This document shows positions 34,726-44,268 of a DNA stretch of 64,000 nt, piece by piece. The notes below the pieces were generated by a model. It saw only the letters and a program-made list of their open reading frames with translations, made no database searches and had not been told where the DNA came from. The DNA comes from Lutimaribacter salitolerans (lineage in GTDB: Bacteria; Pseudomonadota; Alphaproteobacteria; Rhodobacterales; Rhodobacteraceae). The position numbers and the translations under genes were made by a program. How positions within the stretch are numbered: the stretch's first letter is position 1; every line of letters starts with the position of its first letter. Where the stretch lies: NCBI RefSeq assembly GCF_042677865.1, contig NZ_JBHUDD010000052.1, positions 1-64,000 on the forward strand. The letters are read 5' to 3'.

Positions 34726-36445
34726 AAAGTTCCGTATCCGGCGCAGCGAACCCAGCGACCCCGGATTCAGCACCGCCCCCACGACCAGGCCGACCGGGCA
34801 GCCCCCTCGCCCGCGCGCCTTGGACCCTGTGCAAAGCGCGCCGCAACACCAGCCGCAGGCGCAACGGCCCAACCCGCCGCAGCATGAACAGCCCGCACCG
34901 GTGCAGCCCGAACAGCCCGCCGGACGCTCGGGGCAGGTCGCCTCGGCACAGGAATCCAGCGTCGATGCCCAGATCGACGAGATCCGCCGCGAAGGCCTGA
35001 CCGGGCGTCAGTTGCGCATGGCCCGGCGCGTGGCACAGAAACACGGGCTGGCCCCCACCTCGGATTTCGACGCCGTGCGCCTGCTACGCGCCGCCGGGAT
35101 CGATCCGTTCCAGCGCGCCACGATGCTCGAGCTTGTCGTTCCCGAGAACGAGCATGGGGATGGCGAGGACGGCGTGACACCCCAGAACGGGTTGCAACTC
35201 GCCACCGCCAAGGTCCCGGCCGAGCGTGTGCAGTTGCCCCAGACCGTGCCTGCGGGCAACCGCAACCTGCCATCCACAGAACTGGCCCCGGCCGAACGCC
35301 GCGCCGGTGAAATCCGCAACATCCAGCGCGACATCGCCCGCCGCCGCCGCCGCAAGCTGGCGCTGCTGATCACGCGGCTGTCGTTCTTCGTCTTTCTGCC
35401 CACGCTGATCTGCGGCTGGTATTTCTACAACATCGCCACGCCGATGTATGCCACCAAGTCCGAGTTTCTGGTTATGCAGGCCGACGCACAGGGCGGCGGC
35501 AGCGGCATCGGCGGCCTGCTGACCGGCACGCAATTCGCCACCAATCAGGACAGCATCGCCACCCAATCCTACCTGCAATCGCGCGATGCCATGCTGCGGC
35601 TGGATTCCGATATCGGCTTCAAATCGCACTTCAACCAGGATTTCATCGACCCGGTGCAGCGCCTTGGCACCGAGGCCAGCGACGAGGCCGCCTACAAGAT
35701 CTTCAAGAAAAACGTCAAGATCGGCTATGACCCGACCGAAGGCGTGATCCGGATGGAGGTCATCGCCGCCGAACCCGCTGTCAGCGCCGATTTCTCGCGC
35801 CACCTGATCGAATACGCCGAGGAACGCGTCGATCAACTCAGCCGGCAGAAACGCGAAGACCAGATGCGCGATGCCAAGCAAAGCCTTGAAACCGCCAAGA
35901 TCGAACGCCGCGAAGCCCAGGAGGCGCTGGTCAAACTGCAGGAAAGCACCCTGCTCGACCCCGAAGGCGAGATTGCCAGCATCCGCGGGCTGATCGGCAC
36001 GCTTGAGGGCCAGTTGATCGAGAAGAAACTGGAACTCAACGGCCAGTTGACCAACGCCCGCCCCAACCGCGCCCGCGTCGACAGCCTGCGCACCGAGATC
36101 ACCCTGATCGAGGAAGAGCTTCGGACCCAGAACGCCCGCCTGACCGATGCCTCGGTCGGCAGCAACTCGCTGGCGCAGAAGGCCTCGGAAATCCAGATGT
36201 TGCAGGCCGATCTGGCCACCGCCGACCTGTTTCTGCAATCCGCCCTGCAGAACATGAAACAGACCGAGCTTGAGGCGAACCGCCAGGTGCGGTACCTGAC
36301 CACCAGCGTCGAACCTGTGGCCCCGGATGAACCCACCTATCCGCGCAAGTTCGAAAACACGGTCCTGGCCTTTCTGGTCTTTTCGGGGATTTACCTGATG
36401 GTCTCACTCACCGCCTCGATCCTGCGCGAACAGGTGTCCTCGTGA
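34703..36445 (+). CDS. kpsE: capsule polysaccharide export inner-membrane protein (KpsE/Wzz-like)
   Basis: ATG 34703 (MTMKPKARKFRIRRSEP) lies within kpsT, giving 580 residues. The first ~200 residues are cytoplasmic, Pro/Gln-rich and variable. A transmembrane helix (about 220-242, FFVFLPTLICGWYFY) leads into a periplasmic domain with MYATKSEFLVMQ, a long coiled coil (about 370-520) and a final transmembrane helix (about 550-575). This two-helix plus coiled-coil layout is that of KpsE/Wzz proteins linking the exporter to the outer membrane. Overlap with kdsA is 4 bases. Confidence 0.85.
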   Translation: MTMKPKARKFRIRRSEPSDPGFSTAPTTRPTGQPPRPRALDPVQSAPQHQPQAQRPNPPQHEQPAPVQPEQPAGRSGQVASAQESSVDAQIDEIRREGLTGRQLRMARRVAQKHGLAPTSDFDAVRLLRAAGIDPFQRATMLELVVPENEHGDGEDGVTPQNGLQLATAKVPAERVQLPQTVPAGNRNLPSTELAPAERRAGEIRNIQRDIARRRRRKLALLITRLSFFVFLPTLICGWYFYNIATPMYATKSEFLVMQADAQGGGSGIGGLLTGTQFATNQDSIATQSYLQSRDAMLRLDSDIGFKSHFNQDFIDPVQRLGTEASDEAAYKIFKKNVKIGYDPTEGVIRMEVIAAEPAVSADFSRHLIEYAEERVDQLSRQKREDQMRDAKQSLETAKIERREAQEALVKLQESTLLDPEGEIASIRGLIGTLEGQLIEKKLELNGQLTNARPNRARVDSLRTEITLIEEELRTQNARLTDASVGSNSLAQKASEIQMLQADLATADLFLQSALQNMKQTELEANRQVRYLTTSVEPVAPDEPTYPRKFENTVLAFLVFSGIYLMVSLTASILREQVSS

Positions 36446-37275
36446 TCGCAGTCGATATCGGCAAGCTGCGCGTCGCAAATGACGCGCCGCTGACCATCAT
36501 CGCAGGCCCCTGCCAGCTGGAATCCGACGACCACGCGCAGATGATTGCGGGCTTCATGAAAGAAGCCTGCACCCGTGTCGGGGCGCAGTTCATCTTCAAG
36601 GGCAGTTTCGACAAGGCCAACCGCACCTCGCTTTCGGGCAAGCGCGGGCTGGGCCTCGACAAGGGGCTGGCCGTGCTGGCGGGCGTCAAATCGGCGCTGG
36701 ATGTGCCGGTGCTGACCGATATCCACGACATCGCCCAATGTGCCCCCGTGGCGCAGGTGGCCGATGTGCTGCAGATCCCCGCCTTCCTGTGTCGTCAGAC
36801 CGATCTGCTGCTGGCCGCGGGCGAAACCGGGGCGGCGATCAACATCAAGAAGGGGCAGTTCCTTGCGCCGTGGGACATGGCCAATGTCGCCGAAAAGGTC
36901 GCCAGCACAGGCAACCGCCGCATCCTGCTGACCGAACGCGGCGTCAGTTTCGGCTACAACACGCTGGTGGCCGACATGCGCGCGCTGCCGCAGATGGCGC
37001 AGACCGGCTATCCCGTTGTCATGGATGCCACCCATGCGGTGCAGCAGCCCGGGGGCTTGGGCGGTGCCTCGGGCGGGAAACGCGAATTTGCCCCCGTCAT
37101 GGCCCGCGCGGCGGTGGCCGTGGGTGTGGCCGCCGTCTTCATCGAAACCCATCAGGACCCGGACAACGCGCCCAGCGACGGGCCGAACATGATCCACCTG
37201 TCCGACATGCCCGCCCTGCTGGACACGCTGATGCAGCTCGACCGCATCGCCAAGGCCCATCCCATCCAGATCTGA
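36442..37275 (+). CDS. kdsA: 3-deoxy-8-phosphooctulonate (KDO-8-P) synthase, metal-dependent type
   Basis: KdsA condenses arabinose 5-phosphate with phosphoenolpyruvate. The 277 residues have IIAGPCQLES, FKGSFDKANRTS, TDIHDIAQC, LTERGVSFGYNTLV, DATHAVQQPGG and ETHQDPDNAPSDGPNM. The cysteine in AGPC is the metal ligand that marks the metal-dependent class (Asn in the E. coli type). Its place in the kpsT-kpsE operon suggests Kdo for a capsule or lipid-linked polysaccharide in addition to LPS. Confidence 0.95.
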   Translation: MIAVDIGKLRVANDAPLTIIAGPCQLESDDHAQMIAGFMKEACTRVGAQFIFKGSFDKANRTSLSGKRGLGLDKGLAVLAGVKSALDVPVLTDIHDIAQCAPVAQVADVLQIPAFLCRQTDLLLAAGETGAAINIKKGQFLAPWDMANVAEKVASTGNRRILLTERGVSFGYNTLVADMRALPQMAQTGYPVVMDATHAVQQPGGLGGASGGKREFAPVMARAAVAVGVAAVFIETHQDPDNAPSDGPNMIHLSDMPALLDTLMQLDRIAKAHPIQI

Positions 37276-37298
37276 CCCCAAGACCAAAAGAGATTGAT

Positions 37299-38795
37299 AT
37301 GACCAGACCTTTGCCGACCGTCACGCCCAACACATGGGAATTCCTGCGCGACGCGATGATCGCCCCCACCGGGTTTCGCGAATATGACGCGCGCTGGAAA
37401 TACCCGGACGAGATCAACCTGCCCGGCATGACGGCCCTCGGCCTTGGTCTTGGCACCCAGATGCGCGCGCGAGGCATCCCGCCGGTGATCGCGGTCGGCA
37501 ACGACTATCGCGACTATTCGCTGTCGATCAAACACGCGCTGATCCTGGGGCTGATGCAGGCGGGGATACAGGTCAAGGATATCGGCCCCGCCCTATCGCC
37601 CATGGCCTATTTCGCCCAGTTCCACCTTGATGTGCCCGCCGTCGCCATGGTCACGGCCAGCCACAATCCCAACGGCTGGACCGGCGTGAAAATGGGGTTT
37701 GAACGCCCGCTGACCCACGGCCCCGATGAAATGGCCGAGCTGCGCGACATCGTGCTGAACGGTCGCGGTCAGCCCGCCCCGGGCGGCAGCTACGAATTCG
37801 TCGATGGCGTGAAAGAGGCGTATCTCGATGACCTCGTGGGCGATTTCCGCATGACCCGCAAGCTGCGCGTGGTCTGCGCTACCGGCAACGGCACCGCATC
37901 CGCCTTTGCGCCCGAGCTGTTCGACCGGCTGGGGGTCGAGGTCGTGCCCAGCCACAACACGCTCGATTACACCTTTCCGCATTACAACCCCAACCCCGAA
38001 GCGATGGAAATGCTGCACGACATGGCCGCCACCGTGCGCGACAGCGGTGCGGATTTCGCGCTAGGGTTTGACGGCGACGGCGACCGCTGCGGCGTGGTCG
38101 ATGACGAGGGCGAAGAGATCTTTGCCGACAAGGTCGGCGTCATCATGGCCCGCGATCTGTCAAAACTCTACCCCGGCAGCACCTTCGTGGCCGATGTGAA
38201 ATCCACCGGCCTGTTCGCCAGCGATCCCGAACTGATCCGCAACGGGGCCAAGGCGGATTACTGGAAAACCGGCCACAGCCACATGAAACGCCGGGTCAAG
38301 GAAATCGGCGCCTTGGCAGGGTTCGAGAAATCCGGCCACTACTTTCTGGCCGAACCCATCGGGCGCGGCTACGATTGCGGCATGCGCGTCGCGGTGGAAA
38401 TCTGCAAGCTGATGGACCGCAACCCCGACATGTCGATGTCCGACCTGCGCCGCGCCCTGCCGCAAACCTGGTCGACCCCCACCATGTCACCCTATGCCGC
38501 CGATACCGAGAAGTACGATATCCTGACCCGGCTGGTGGACAAGCTGGTCGCCAAGCACAAGGCGGGCGAAACCATGGCCGGCCGCCCGATCAAGGAGGTT
38601 GTCACCGTCAACGGCGCACGCGTGATCCTCGACAACGGGTCATGGGGTCTGGTGCGGGCCTCGTCGAACACACCCAACCTCGTGGTGGTCTGCGAAAGCA
38701 GCACATCCGAGGATGAAATGCGGGCGATCTTCCACGACATCGACGCGGTGATCCGCACCGAACCCGCCGTGGGCGACTACGACCAGACGATCTGA
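37299..38795 (+). CDS. algC: phosphomannomutase/phosphoglucomutase
   Basis: The 498-residue start is ATG 37299. It interconverts hexose 1- and 6-phosphates to feed nucleotide-sugar synthesis. Domain marks are PTGFREYDARWKYP at the N-terminus, the phosphoserine loop VTASHNPNGWTGVKM, the Mg site FDGDGDRCGVV, the sugar loop EKSGHYFLAEP and the phosphate-contact RASSNTPNLVV. As part of the surface-polysaccharide operon it likely supplies mannose- or glucose-based precursors. AlgC is the closest known role, but specificity cannot be read from sequence. Confidence 0.9.
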   Translation: MTRPLPTVTPNTWEFLRDAMIAPTGFREYDARWKYPDEINLPGMTALGLGLGTQMRARGIPPVIAVGNDYRDYSLSIKHALILGLMQAGIQVKDIGPALSPMAYFAQFHLDVPAVAMVTASHNPNGWTGVKMGFERPLTHGPDEMAELRDIVLNGRGQPAPGGSYEFVDGVKEAYLDDLVGDFRMTRKLRVVCATGNGTASAFAPELFDRLGVEVVPSHNTLDYTFPHYNPNPEAMEMLHDMAATVRDSGADFALGFDGDGDRCGVVDDEGEEIFADKVGVIMARDLSKLYPGSTFVADVKSTGLFASDPELIRNGAKADYWKTGHSHMKRRVKEIGALAGFEKSGHYFLAEPIGRGYDCGMRVAVEICKLMDRNPDMSMSDLRRALPQTWSTPTMSPYAADTEKYDILTRLVDKLVAKHKAGETMAGRPIKEVVTVNGARVILDNGSWGLVRASSNTPNLVVVCESSTSEDEMRAIFHDIDAVIRTEPAVGDYDQTI

Positions 38796-38808
38796 GGCGC
38801 GGTTGGGC

Positions 38809-39396
38809 ATGGCCCTTTTCTGGCTGGTCACCGCCTTGGCTGCCATCGCCGCAGCCCTGTTTCTTCCCGAGGCGGCTGGCCTGCCCCTGACGCTTCCCGC
38901 TCTGGTGCTGGCCGGGGTCGCGGTCGTGCTGTGGGTGCGCGCGGTCGTTCGGGCACGTCGCGCCGACCGGGATCTGGTGCTGATCGACGGGTCGAATGTG
39001 ATGCACTGGAACAACGGCACCCCCGATATCACCGTCGTCCGTCAGGTGGCCACGGCGTTGGAGGCCCAAGGCCATCGCGTCGTGGTGATGTTCGACGCAA
39101 ACGCGGGGTACAAGCTGACCAATCGCTATATGAACGCGGCGGCGCTTGCCCGGGCCATGGGCCTGAACGCGCGCAATGTCGTGGTGTCACCCAAGGGCAA
39201 GCCTGCAGACGGTCTCCTGTTGCAGATCGCCCGCGATCAAGACGCACCGATCATCACCAACGACCGCTTTCGTGACTGGCACGAGGCGTTTCCGCACTGC
39301 ACCCAGCCGGGGCGGCTCATACATGGCGGCTATCGCAACGGCGCGCCGTACCTGCGGACGGCGCGGGCAAACCCAGGCAAACGCACCCCGGCCTGA
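38809..39396 (+). CDS. membrane-anchored NYN/PIN-like ribonuclease domain protein
   Basis: ATG 38809 is chosen over the TTG two codons earlier. The 195 residues begin with two hydrophobic segments (about 3-20 and 25-44). Then a PIN-fold NYN domain follows: LVLIDGSNVMHW with the first acidic residue, VMFDANAGY with the second, and APIITNDRFRDW with the last. This matches Zc3h12a-like ribonuclease domains. It starts 13 bases after the phosphomannomutase and is probably in the same transcript. The RNA target is unknown. Confidence 0.7.
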   Translation: MALFWLVTALAAIAAALFLPEAAGLPLTLPALVLAGVAVVLWVRAVVRARRADRDLVLIDGSNVMHWNNGTPDITVVRQVATALEAQGHRVVVMFDANAGYKLTNRYMNAAALARAMGLNARNVVVSPKGKPADGLLLQIARDQDAPIITNDRFRDWHEAFPHCTQPGRLIHGGYRNGAPYLRTARANPGKRTPA

Positions 39397-39413
39397 GCCG
39401 GGGCAGGCCCACG

Positions 39414-41429
39414 TCACGCCGCGATCAGGCCGCGCCCTTTCAACAGTGCCTCGACCCCCGGCAGGCGCCCCCGGAACCGGGTATAGAGCTCGGCCGCCTC
39501 GACCGATCCGCCGGTGGACAGGATATCGCGCTCCAGCGCCTTCGCCGTCTCGGGATCGAACGCATCACCCGCCTGCTCAAAGGCTGCAAAGGCGTCGGCA
39601 TCCATCACCTCGGACCACATGTAGCTGTAGTAACCGCTGGAATAGCCATCGCCCGAAAACACATGCGCGAAATGCGGTGTGGCGTGGCGCATCGCGATGG
39701 CGCGCGGCATGCCCAATCCTTCCAGAACCTCGGCCTGTTTCTGCATCGGATCGGCGGGGGGCGGCCCGGCGTGAAACTCCAGATCCACCAGCGCCGAGGC
39801 GACATATTCCACGGTCTGGAACCCCTGATCGAAATTCGCCGCCTCAAGCACCTTGTCCAGCATCGCCGCTGGCATGGCAGCACCGGTCTCGGCGTGGGTG
39901 GCGAATTCCTCCAGAACCGCAGGCACCTCCAGCCAGTGTTCATACAGCTGGCTGGGCAGTTCCACGAAATCGCGCGCCACCGATGTGCCCGAGATGCTTT
40001 CATAGGTCACATCCGACAGCATCTGGTGCAGCGCATGGCCGAATTCATGGAACAGCGTGCGCGCCTCGTCATAGGACAATAGCGCCGGGTCGCCCTTGGC
40101 AAAGTTGCACACGTTGATCACGACCGGGGCCTGCACCTGCGGAAACTTCGCCTGCCCGCGCATGGCCGAACACCACGCGCCTGATCGTTTCGAGCCGCGC
40201 GCAAAATAATCCCCGATGAACACAGCCACATGCCGACCGTCGCGTGTCACCTCCCAGGCGCGGCAATCGGGGTGATACAGGGGCACATCCAGCGGCGCAA
40301 ATTCCAGCCCGAACAGCCGGTTGGCGCAGGCAAAGGCCGCCTCGATCATCCGGTCCAGTTGCAGGTACGGCTTCAGCGCCGCCTCGTCCAGATCATGCTC
40401 GGCCTGCCGGCGTTTCGCGGCGTAAAAGTGCCAGTCCCATGGCTCCAGCGGCCCGTCAAAGCCGTCTGCCGCCAGCATTTTCTCCAACACAGCCGCATCC
40501 GCCAGCGCCTGCGCCCGGGCCGGGGCCCAGACCGCCATCAGCAGGTCGCGCACCGCCTGCGGGTTGCCCGCCATCTCGGTTTCCAGCTTGTAATCGGCAA
40601 AGCTGTCATAGCCCAGCAGCGCCGCCCGCTCGGCCCGCAGCGCCAGCACCTCAGCCGCGATCGCGCGGTTGTCGGTCTTGCCCCCACGCCCCCCGCGCGA
40701 GGTAAAGGCCCGCCACACCGCCTCACGCAGCGCGCGCCGGGGCGAGCTTTGCAGAAACGGCGTCGCCAGCGAGCGTGATGTCGTCACCACCGGGCCCGAC
40801 ACGCCCTTGTCCTGCCCCGCCGCGCGCATCGCGCGGATCAGGAAATCGGGCAGCCCGTCCAGATCGCCTTCGGCCAGTTCCAGATACCAGTCGCGCTCAT
40901 CCGCCAGCAGGTTCTGGGTGAACTCGGTGCCCAAAACCGCCAGCCGCGACTTGATCGCGGTCATCCGCTCGGCCTGCGCCCCTTCCAGCGCCGCGCCTGC
41001 CCGCATGAACCCCCGCCGCGTCAGCATCAGAACCCGCGCCTGCTCGTCGCTCAGATCCAGCGCATCGCGGTCCTGCCACAGCGCGTCGATCCGCGAAAAC
41101 AGCGCGCGATTGCCGGTGATCGCCGCCGAATGCGCCGCCAGCCGGGGCGAGAACTCGCGTTGCAACGCCTCGCGCGCCTCGGTGCTGTCTGCCCCGGCGA
41201 CGGTAAAGAACGTGCCCAGCACCCGGTCCAGCAGCTTGCCCGCCGCCTCCATCGCCTCGATGGTGTTGGCAAAGGTCGGCGGCTCGGTCGCCCCGGAAAT
41301 CGCGTCAACCTCGGCCAGATGCGCCGACAGCGCCTCCTCCAGCGCGGGCGCGAAATCCTCGTCCGCGATCCGGTCAAAGGGCGCGATGGCAAAGGGCGTG
41401 TCCCACTCCTGCAACAAGGGGTTGGTCAT
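39414..41429 (-). CDS. M3-family zinc oligopeptidase
   Basis: Start 41429 (MTNPLLQEWDTPFAIAPF) gives 671 residues. The zinc motif TLFHEFGHALHQM (HExxH) is followed downstream by the third ligand in DFVELPSQLYEHW. Length and the N-terminal FDRIADEDFAPALEEAL fit oligopeptidase A or dipeptidyl carboxypeptidase (PrlC/Dcp), which degrade short peptides in the cytosol. No signal peptide is seen. It overlaps the ThiF-like gene by 4 bases. Confidence 0.92.
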   Translation of the reverse strand: MTNPLLQEWDTPFAIAPFDRIADEDFAPALEEALSAHLAEVDAISGATEPPTFANTIEAMEAAGKLLDRVLGTFFTVAGADSTEAREALQREFSPRLAAHSAAITGNRALFSRIDALWQDRDALDLSDEQARVLMLTRRGFMRAGAALEGAQAERMTAIKSRLAVLGTEFTQNLLADERDWYLELAEGDLDGLPDFLIRAMRAAGQDKGVSGPVVTTSRSLATPFLQSSPRRALREAVWRAFTSRGGRGGKTDNRAIAAEVLALRAERAALLGYDSFADYKLETEMAGNPQAVRDLLMAVWAPARAQALADAAVLEKMLAADGFDGPLEPWDWHFYAAKRRQAEHDLDEAALKPYLQLDRMIEAAFACANRLFGLEFAPLDVPLYHPDCRAWEVTRDGRHVAVFIGDYFARGSKRSGAWCSAMRGQAKFPQVQAPVVINVCNFAKGDPALLSYDEARTLFHEFGHALHQMLSDVTYESISGTSVARDFVELPSQLYEHWLEVPAVLEEFATHAETGAAMPAAMLDKVLEAANFDQGFQTVEYVASALVDLEFHAGPPPADPMQKQAEVLEGLGMPRAIAMRHATPHFAHVFSGDGYSSGYYSYMWSEVMDADAFAAFEQAGDAFDPETAKALERDILSTGGSVEAAELYTRFRGRLPGVEALLKGRGLIAA

Positions 41430-42490
41430 GTCTCGATCTCCTTCCGGCCGGGCCCGCACACCGGACAATCGGCACTTTGTTTCAAGGTAATGCGCCGGGT
41501 GTCGGAATATAGGGCATCCTGAATCATCATCACCCCGCTCAGCGTGTCGCCCGCGCCGGTGATCCGCTTGACCGCCTCGGCTGCCATCAGCGCGCCGATC
41601 ATGCCGGGCAGCGGCGCGAAAACGCCCGCTTCGGCGCAGGACGGGGCCAGCCCGGGGGCCGGGGCCTGGGGGAAAATGCAGGCATAGCAGGGCGTGCCGC
41701 GCGCGGTGTCAAACAGGCTCACCTGACCTTCCCATTGCGACAGCGCGCCGGAAAACAGCGGTTTGCCCAGCCGGTGCGCCACGGCGTTGCTCAGGTAACG
41801 GGTGTCGAAATTGTCCGTTCCATCCAGGATCAGATCATATTCCGAGAACAGATCGTCGGCGATCTCATCGGTCAGTCGGCGGTGATAGGGACGCACGGTG
41901 ACAAACGGGTTGAGCGCGCGCATCGCCATCTCGGCCGAGAAAACCTTGGGCATGCCGATCCGCGCATCGGTATGGATCACCTGCCGTTGCAGGTTGCTGC
42001 CCTCGACCACGTCATCGTCGATCACCCCGATGGTGCCCACCCCGCTGGCCGCCAGATACAGCAGCGCCGGGCTGCCCAGCCCGCCGGCCCCGATCACCAG
42101 CACCCGCGCATCCTTCAGCCGGCGCTGGCCCGGCCCGCCGATCTCGCGCAGCACGATATGGCGGGCATAGCGGTTCAGCTCGATCGGCGTGAACGGCCCG
42201 TCCGTCGCCTTGACCGGGGCCGCCGCCGCGTCGCCTCCAACCCGCCTGCGCAACCGTTCCAGCCCCCAGCGATAGGACAGCACCAGCGCCGCAGCGCCCC
42301 CCAGCAACAGCCACGGGGCCGCCGTCTCGCCCGTCGCCAGCCGCAGCGGATGGCCCGCAGGCAGCACCAGATGCAGCAGCACCACACCGCCCCACAAAAC
42401 GCCAACCATCGCCCAGCGCATGCGCCGGGGCGTGCCCATCACGGCACCAAGACCCCACAGGGCCGCGGCCATGGCAAATATCACCGCCAT
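41426..42490 (-). CDS. ThiF/MoeB-type adenylyltransferase with N-terminal membrane segments
   Basis: Residues 1-72 contain three hydrophobic segments, an unusual addition. From about 95 on it is a standard E1-like domain: IELNRYARHIVLREIGGPGQ, the nucleotide loop VIGAGGLGSPALLYLAASG, DDDVVEGSNLQRQ, ILDGTDNFDTRYL, and paired zinc cysteines in CYACIFP plus CPVCGPG at the end. Such enzymes adenylate the C-terminal glycine of a sulfur carrier (MoaD or ThiS). No carrier gene is near, so the pathway (molybdopterin or thiamine) is open. Confidence 0.88.
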   Translation of the reverse strand: MAVIFAMAAALWGLGAVMGTPRRMRWAMVGVLWGGVVLLHLVLPAGHPLRLATGETAAPWLLLGGAAALVLSYRWGLERLRRRVGGDAAAAPVKATDGPFTPIELNRYARHIVLREIGGPGQRRLKDARVLVIGAGGLGSPALLYLAASGVGTIGVIDDDVVEGSNLQRQVIHTDARIGMPKVFSAEMAMRALNPFVTVRPYHRRLTDEIADDLFSEYDLILDGTDNFDTRYLSNAVAHRLGKPLFSGALSQWEGQVSLFDTARGTPCYACIFPQAPAPGLAPSCAEAGVFAPLPGMIGALMAAEAVKRITGAGDTLSGVMMIQDALYSDTRRITLKQSADCPVCGPGRKEIET

Positions 42491-42963
42491 CAGACCCGCC
42501 CGGTCGAGCCAAAGCCGCCCGCCCCGCGCGCTGTCTCGTCCAGCGCGTCCACCAGCGTGAAATCCGCCCGCACCACGGGGGCCAGCACCATCTGCGCAAT
42601 GCGGTCGCCATGCGCGATCTCGAAAAGCGCATCCCCCGCGTTCATCACGATCACCCCCAGGTCGCCGCGGTAATCGCTGTCGATCGTGCCAGGGCTGTTG
42701 GGCAGGGTAATACCGTGTTTCAGCGCCAGGCCCGAGCGCGGCCTGATCTGCACCTCATAGCCCGGCGGAATCTCCAGCCGCAGGCCAGTGGGCACCAGCA
42801 CCCGCGCTCCAGGATCAACCGTCACGCCCCCGCGCGCGCCGGGCGGAAAATTCGCGCGCAGGTCCGCCCCCGCAGCACCTGCCGTCGCGTAGGACGGCAA
42901 GGGCAGATCGCGATCCGCCTCTTCGGTCCAGACCAGCCGCAAGGTTACCATCTCCGCGTCCAT
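42490..42963 (-). CDS. dut: dUTP diphosphatase
   Basis: The 157-residue trimeric dUTPase hydrolyses dUTP to dUMP, keeping uracil out of DNA. The five motifs are visible: AGAAGADLRA, RPRSGLALKHG, GTIDSDYRGDLGVIV, GDRIAQMVLAP and the C-terminal GAGGFGSTGR that closes over the site. It shares one base with the ThiF-like gene start. Start 42963 or ATG 42951 are both possible. Confidence 0.96.
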   Translation of the reverse strand: MDAEMVTLRLVWTEEADRDLPLPSYATAGAAGADLRANFPPGARGGVTVDPGARVLVPTGLRLEIPPGYEVQIRPRSGLALKHGITLPNSPGTIDSDYRGDLGVIVMNAGDALFEIAHGDRIAQMVLAPVVRADFTLVDALDETARGAGGFGSTGRV

Positions 42964-43004
42964 CTCTTCATCTTGCCCCTAAACTCCCGCCGGAGGCATC
43001 CGCC

Positions 43005-44201
43005 CTATCCATTCAGCGCCGCCGCCATCCGCTGCGCCAGCCGGGCCGCCACCGCGTCCTTGCCCATGCGCGGCCAGTCCTCGACAACCTGATCGGTAAC
43101 CACATGCACGGTATTGTCGGCCCCGCCAAAGGTGCCGGTGCCCACCGAGACATCGTTGGCGATGATCCAGTCACAGCCCTTGCGCGCGCGCTTGGCCTGC
43201 GCATTGGCCACCACGTCGTCGGTCTCGGCGGCAAAGCCAACCACCAGCGCCGGGCGGCCCGCGCCCATCTGCGCCACGCTGGCCAGTATGTCGGGGTTCT
43301 CGGCAAACCGCAGGGTGGGCATCTCGCCCGCCGTCTTCTTCATCTTCGATCCCGCCACCTGCGCCACGCGCCAATCCGCCACGGCCGCGGCAAACACCGC
43401 CGCATCGGCGGGCAGCGCGCCCTGCACCGCCTCCAGCATGTCCTGCGCCGTGGTCACGCGCACCACCTGCACGCCCTCGGGCGGGGGCACGTTGGCCGGG
43501 CCGGTGACGAACACCACCTCGGCCCCCGATGCGGCCAGCGCGCGGGCGATCGCCGTGCCCTGCGCCCCGGACGAGTGGTTCGAGATATAGCGCACCGGGT
43601 CAATCGGCTCTTGCGTGGGGCCGGATGTCACGATCACACGCCGACCCGTCAGCGGCCCCTGCCCCAACGCGGCATCGATCGCGGCGATGATCTGCGGCAC
43701 CTCGGCCATGCGGCCCGGACCGTATTCGCCGCAGGCCATGTCGCCATCATCAGGCCCGACGAACCGCAGGCCGTCGCCCTGCAACACCGCCAGATTGCGC
43801 TGTGTCGCCGGGTGCTGCCACATCCGCACGTTCATCGCGGGCGCGCACAGAACCGGCGTGTCGGTCGCCATCAGCAGCGTGCTGGCCAGATCATTCGCCA
43901 GCCCACCCGCCATCTTGCCCATCAGGTCCGCCGTGGCCGGGGCCACCACCACCAGATCGGCCACGCGAGACAATTGGATATGTCCCATCTGCGCCTCCTT
44001 GGTCAGGTCGAACAGGTCGCGATGCACCTCTTCGCCCGCCAGCGCAGAGACCGACAGGGGGGTCACGAACTCTTCCGCCGCGCGGGTCATCACCGGCGTC
44101 ACCGCCACCCCGCGCCCGCGCAGGCGACGGATCAGATCGAGACATTTATAGGCTGCGATCCCGCCGCCAATGATCAGAAGTATGCGTTTGCCGGTCAGCA
44201 T
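43005..44201 (-). CDS. coaBC: bifunctional phosphopantothenoylcysteine synthetase/decarboxylase
   Basis: CoaBC makes 4'-phosphopantetheine precursors of coenzyme A. The N-terminal flavoprotein decarboxylase (about 1-180) has IIGGGIAAYK, GHIQLSRVADLVVVAPAT, PAMNVRMW and the catalytic Cys in DMACGEYGPGRM. The C-terminal synthetase (about 190-398) has TSGPTQEPIDPVRYISNHSS and KMKK. The total of 398 residues is usual. It is 41 bases upstream of dut on the same strand, a common pair. Confidence 0.96.
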   Translation of the reverse strand: MLTGKRILLIIGGGIAAYKCLDLIRRLRGRGVAVTPVMTRAAEEFVTPLSVSALAGEEVHRDLFDLTKEAQMGHIQLSRVADLVVVAPATADLMGKMAGGLANDLASTLLMATDTPVLCAPAMNVRMWQHPATQRNLAVLQGDGLRFVGPDDGDMACGEYGPGRMAEVPQIIAAIDAALGQGPLTGRRVIVTSGPTQEPIDPVRYISNHSSGAQGTAIARALAASGAEVVFVTGPANVPPPEGVQVVRVTTAQDMLEAVQGALPADAAVFAAAVADWRVAQVAGSKMKKTAGEMPTLRFAENPDILASVAQMGAGRPALVVGFAAETDDVVANAQAKRARKGCDWIIANDVSVGTGTFGGADNTVHVVTDQVVEDWPRMGKDAVAARLAQRMAAALNG

Positions 44202-44268
44202 GTGCCCTCGCTCGCCCTGTCTCGCTCGCCCTGTGTGGCGACAGTGTTACGGGCCGGGGCGGGCAAAC

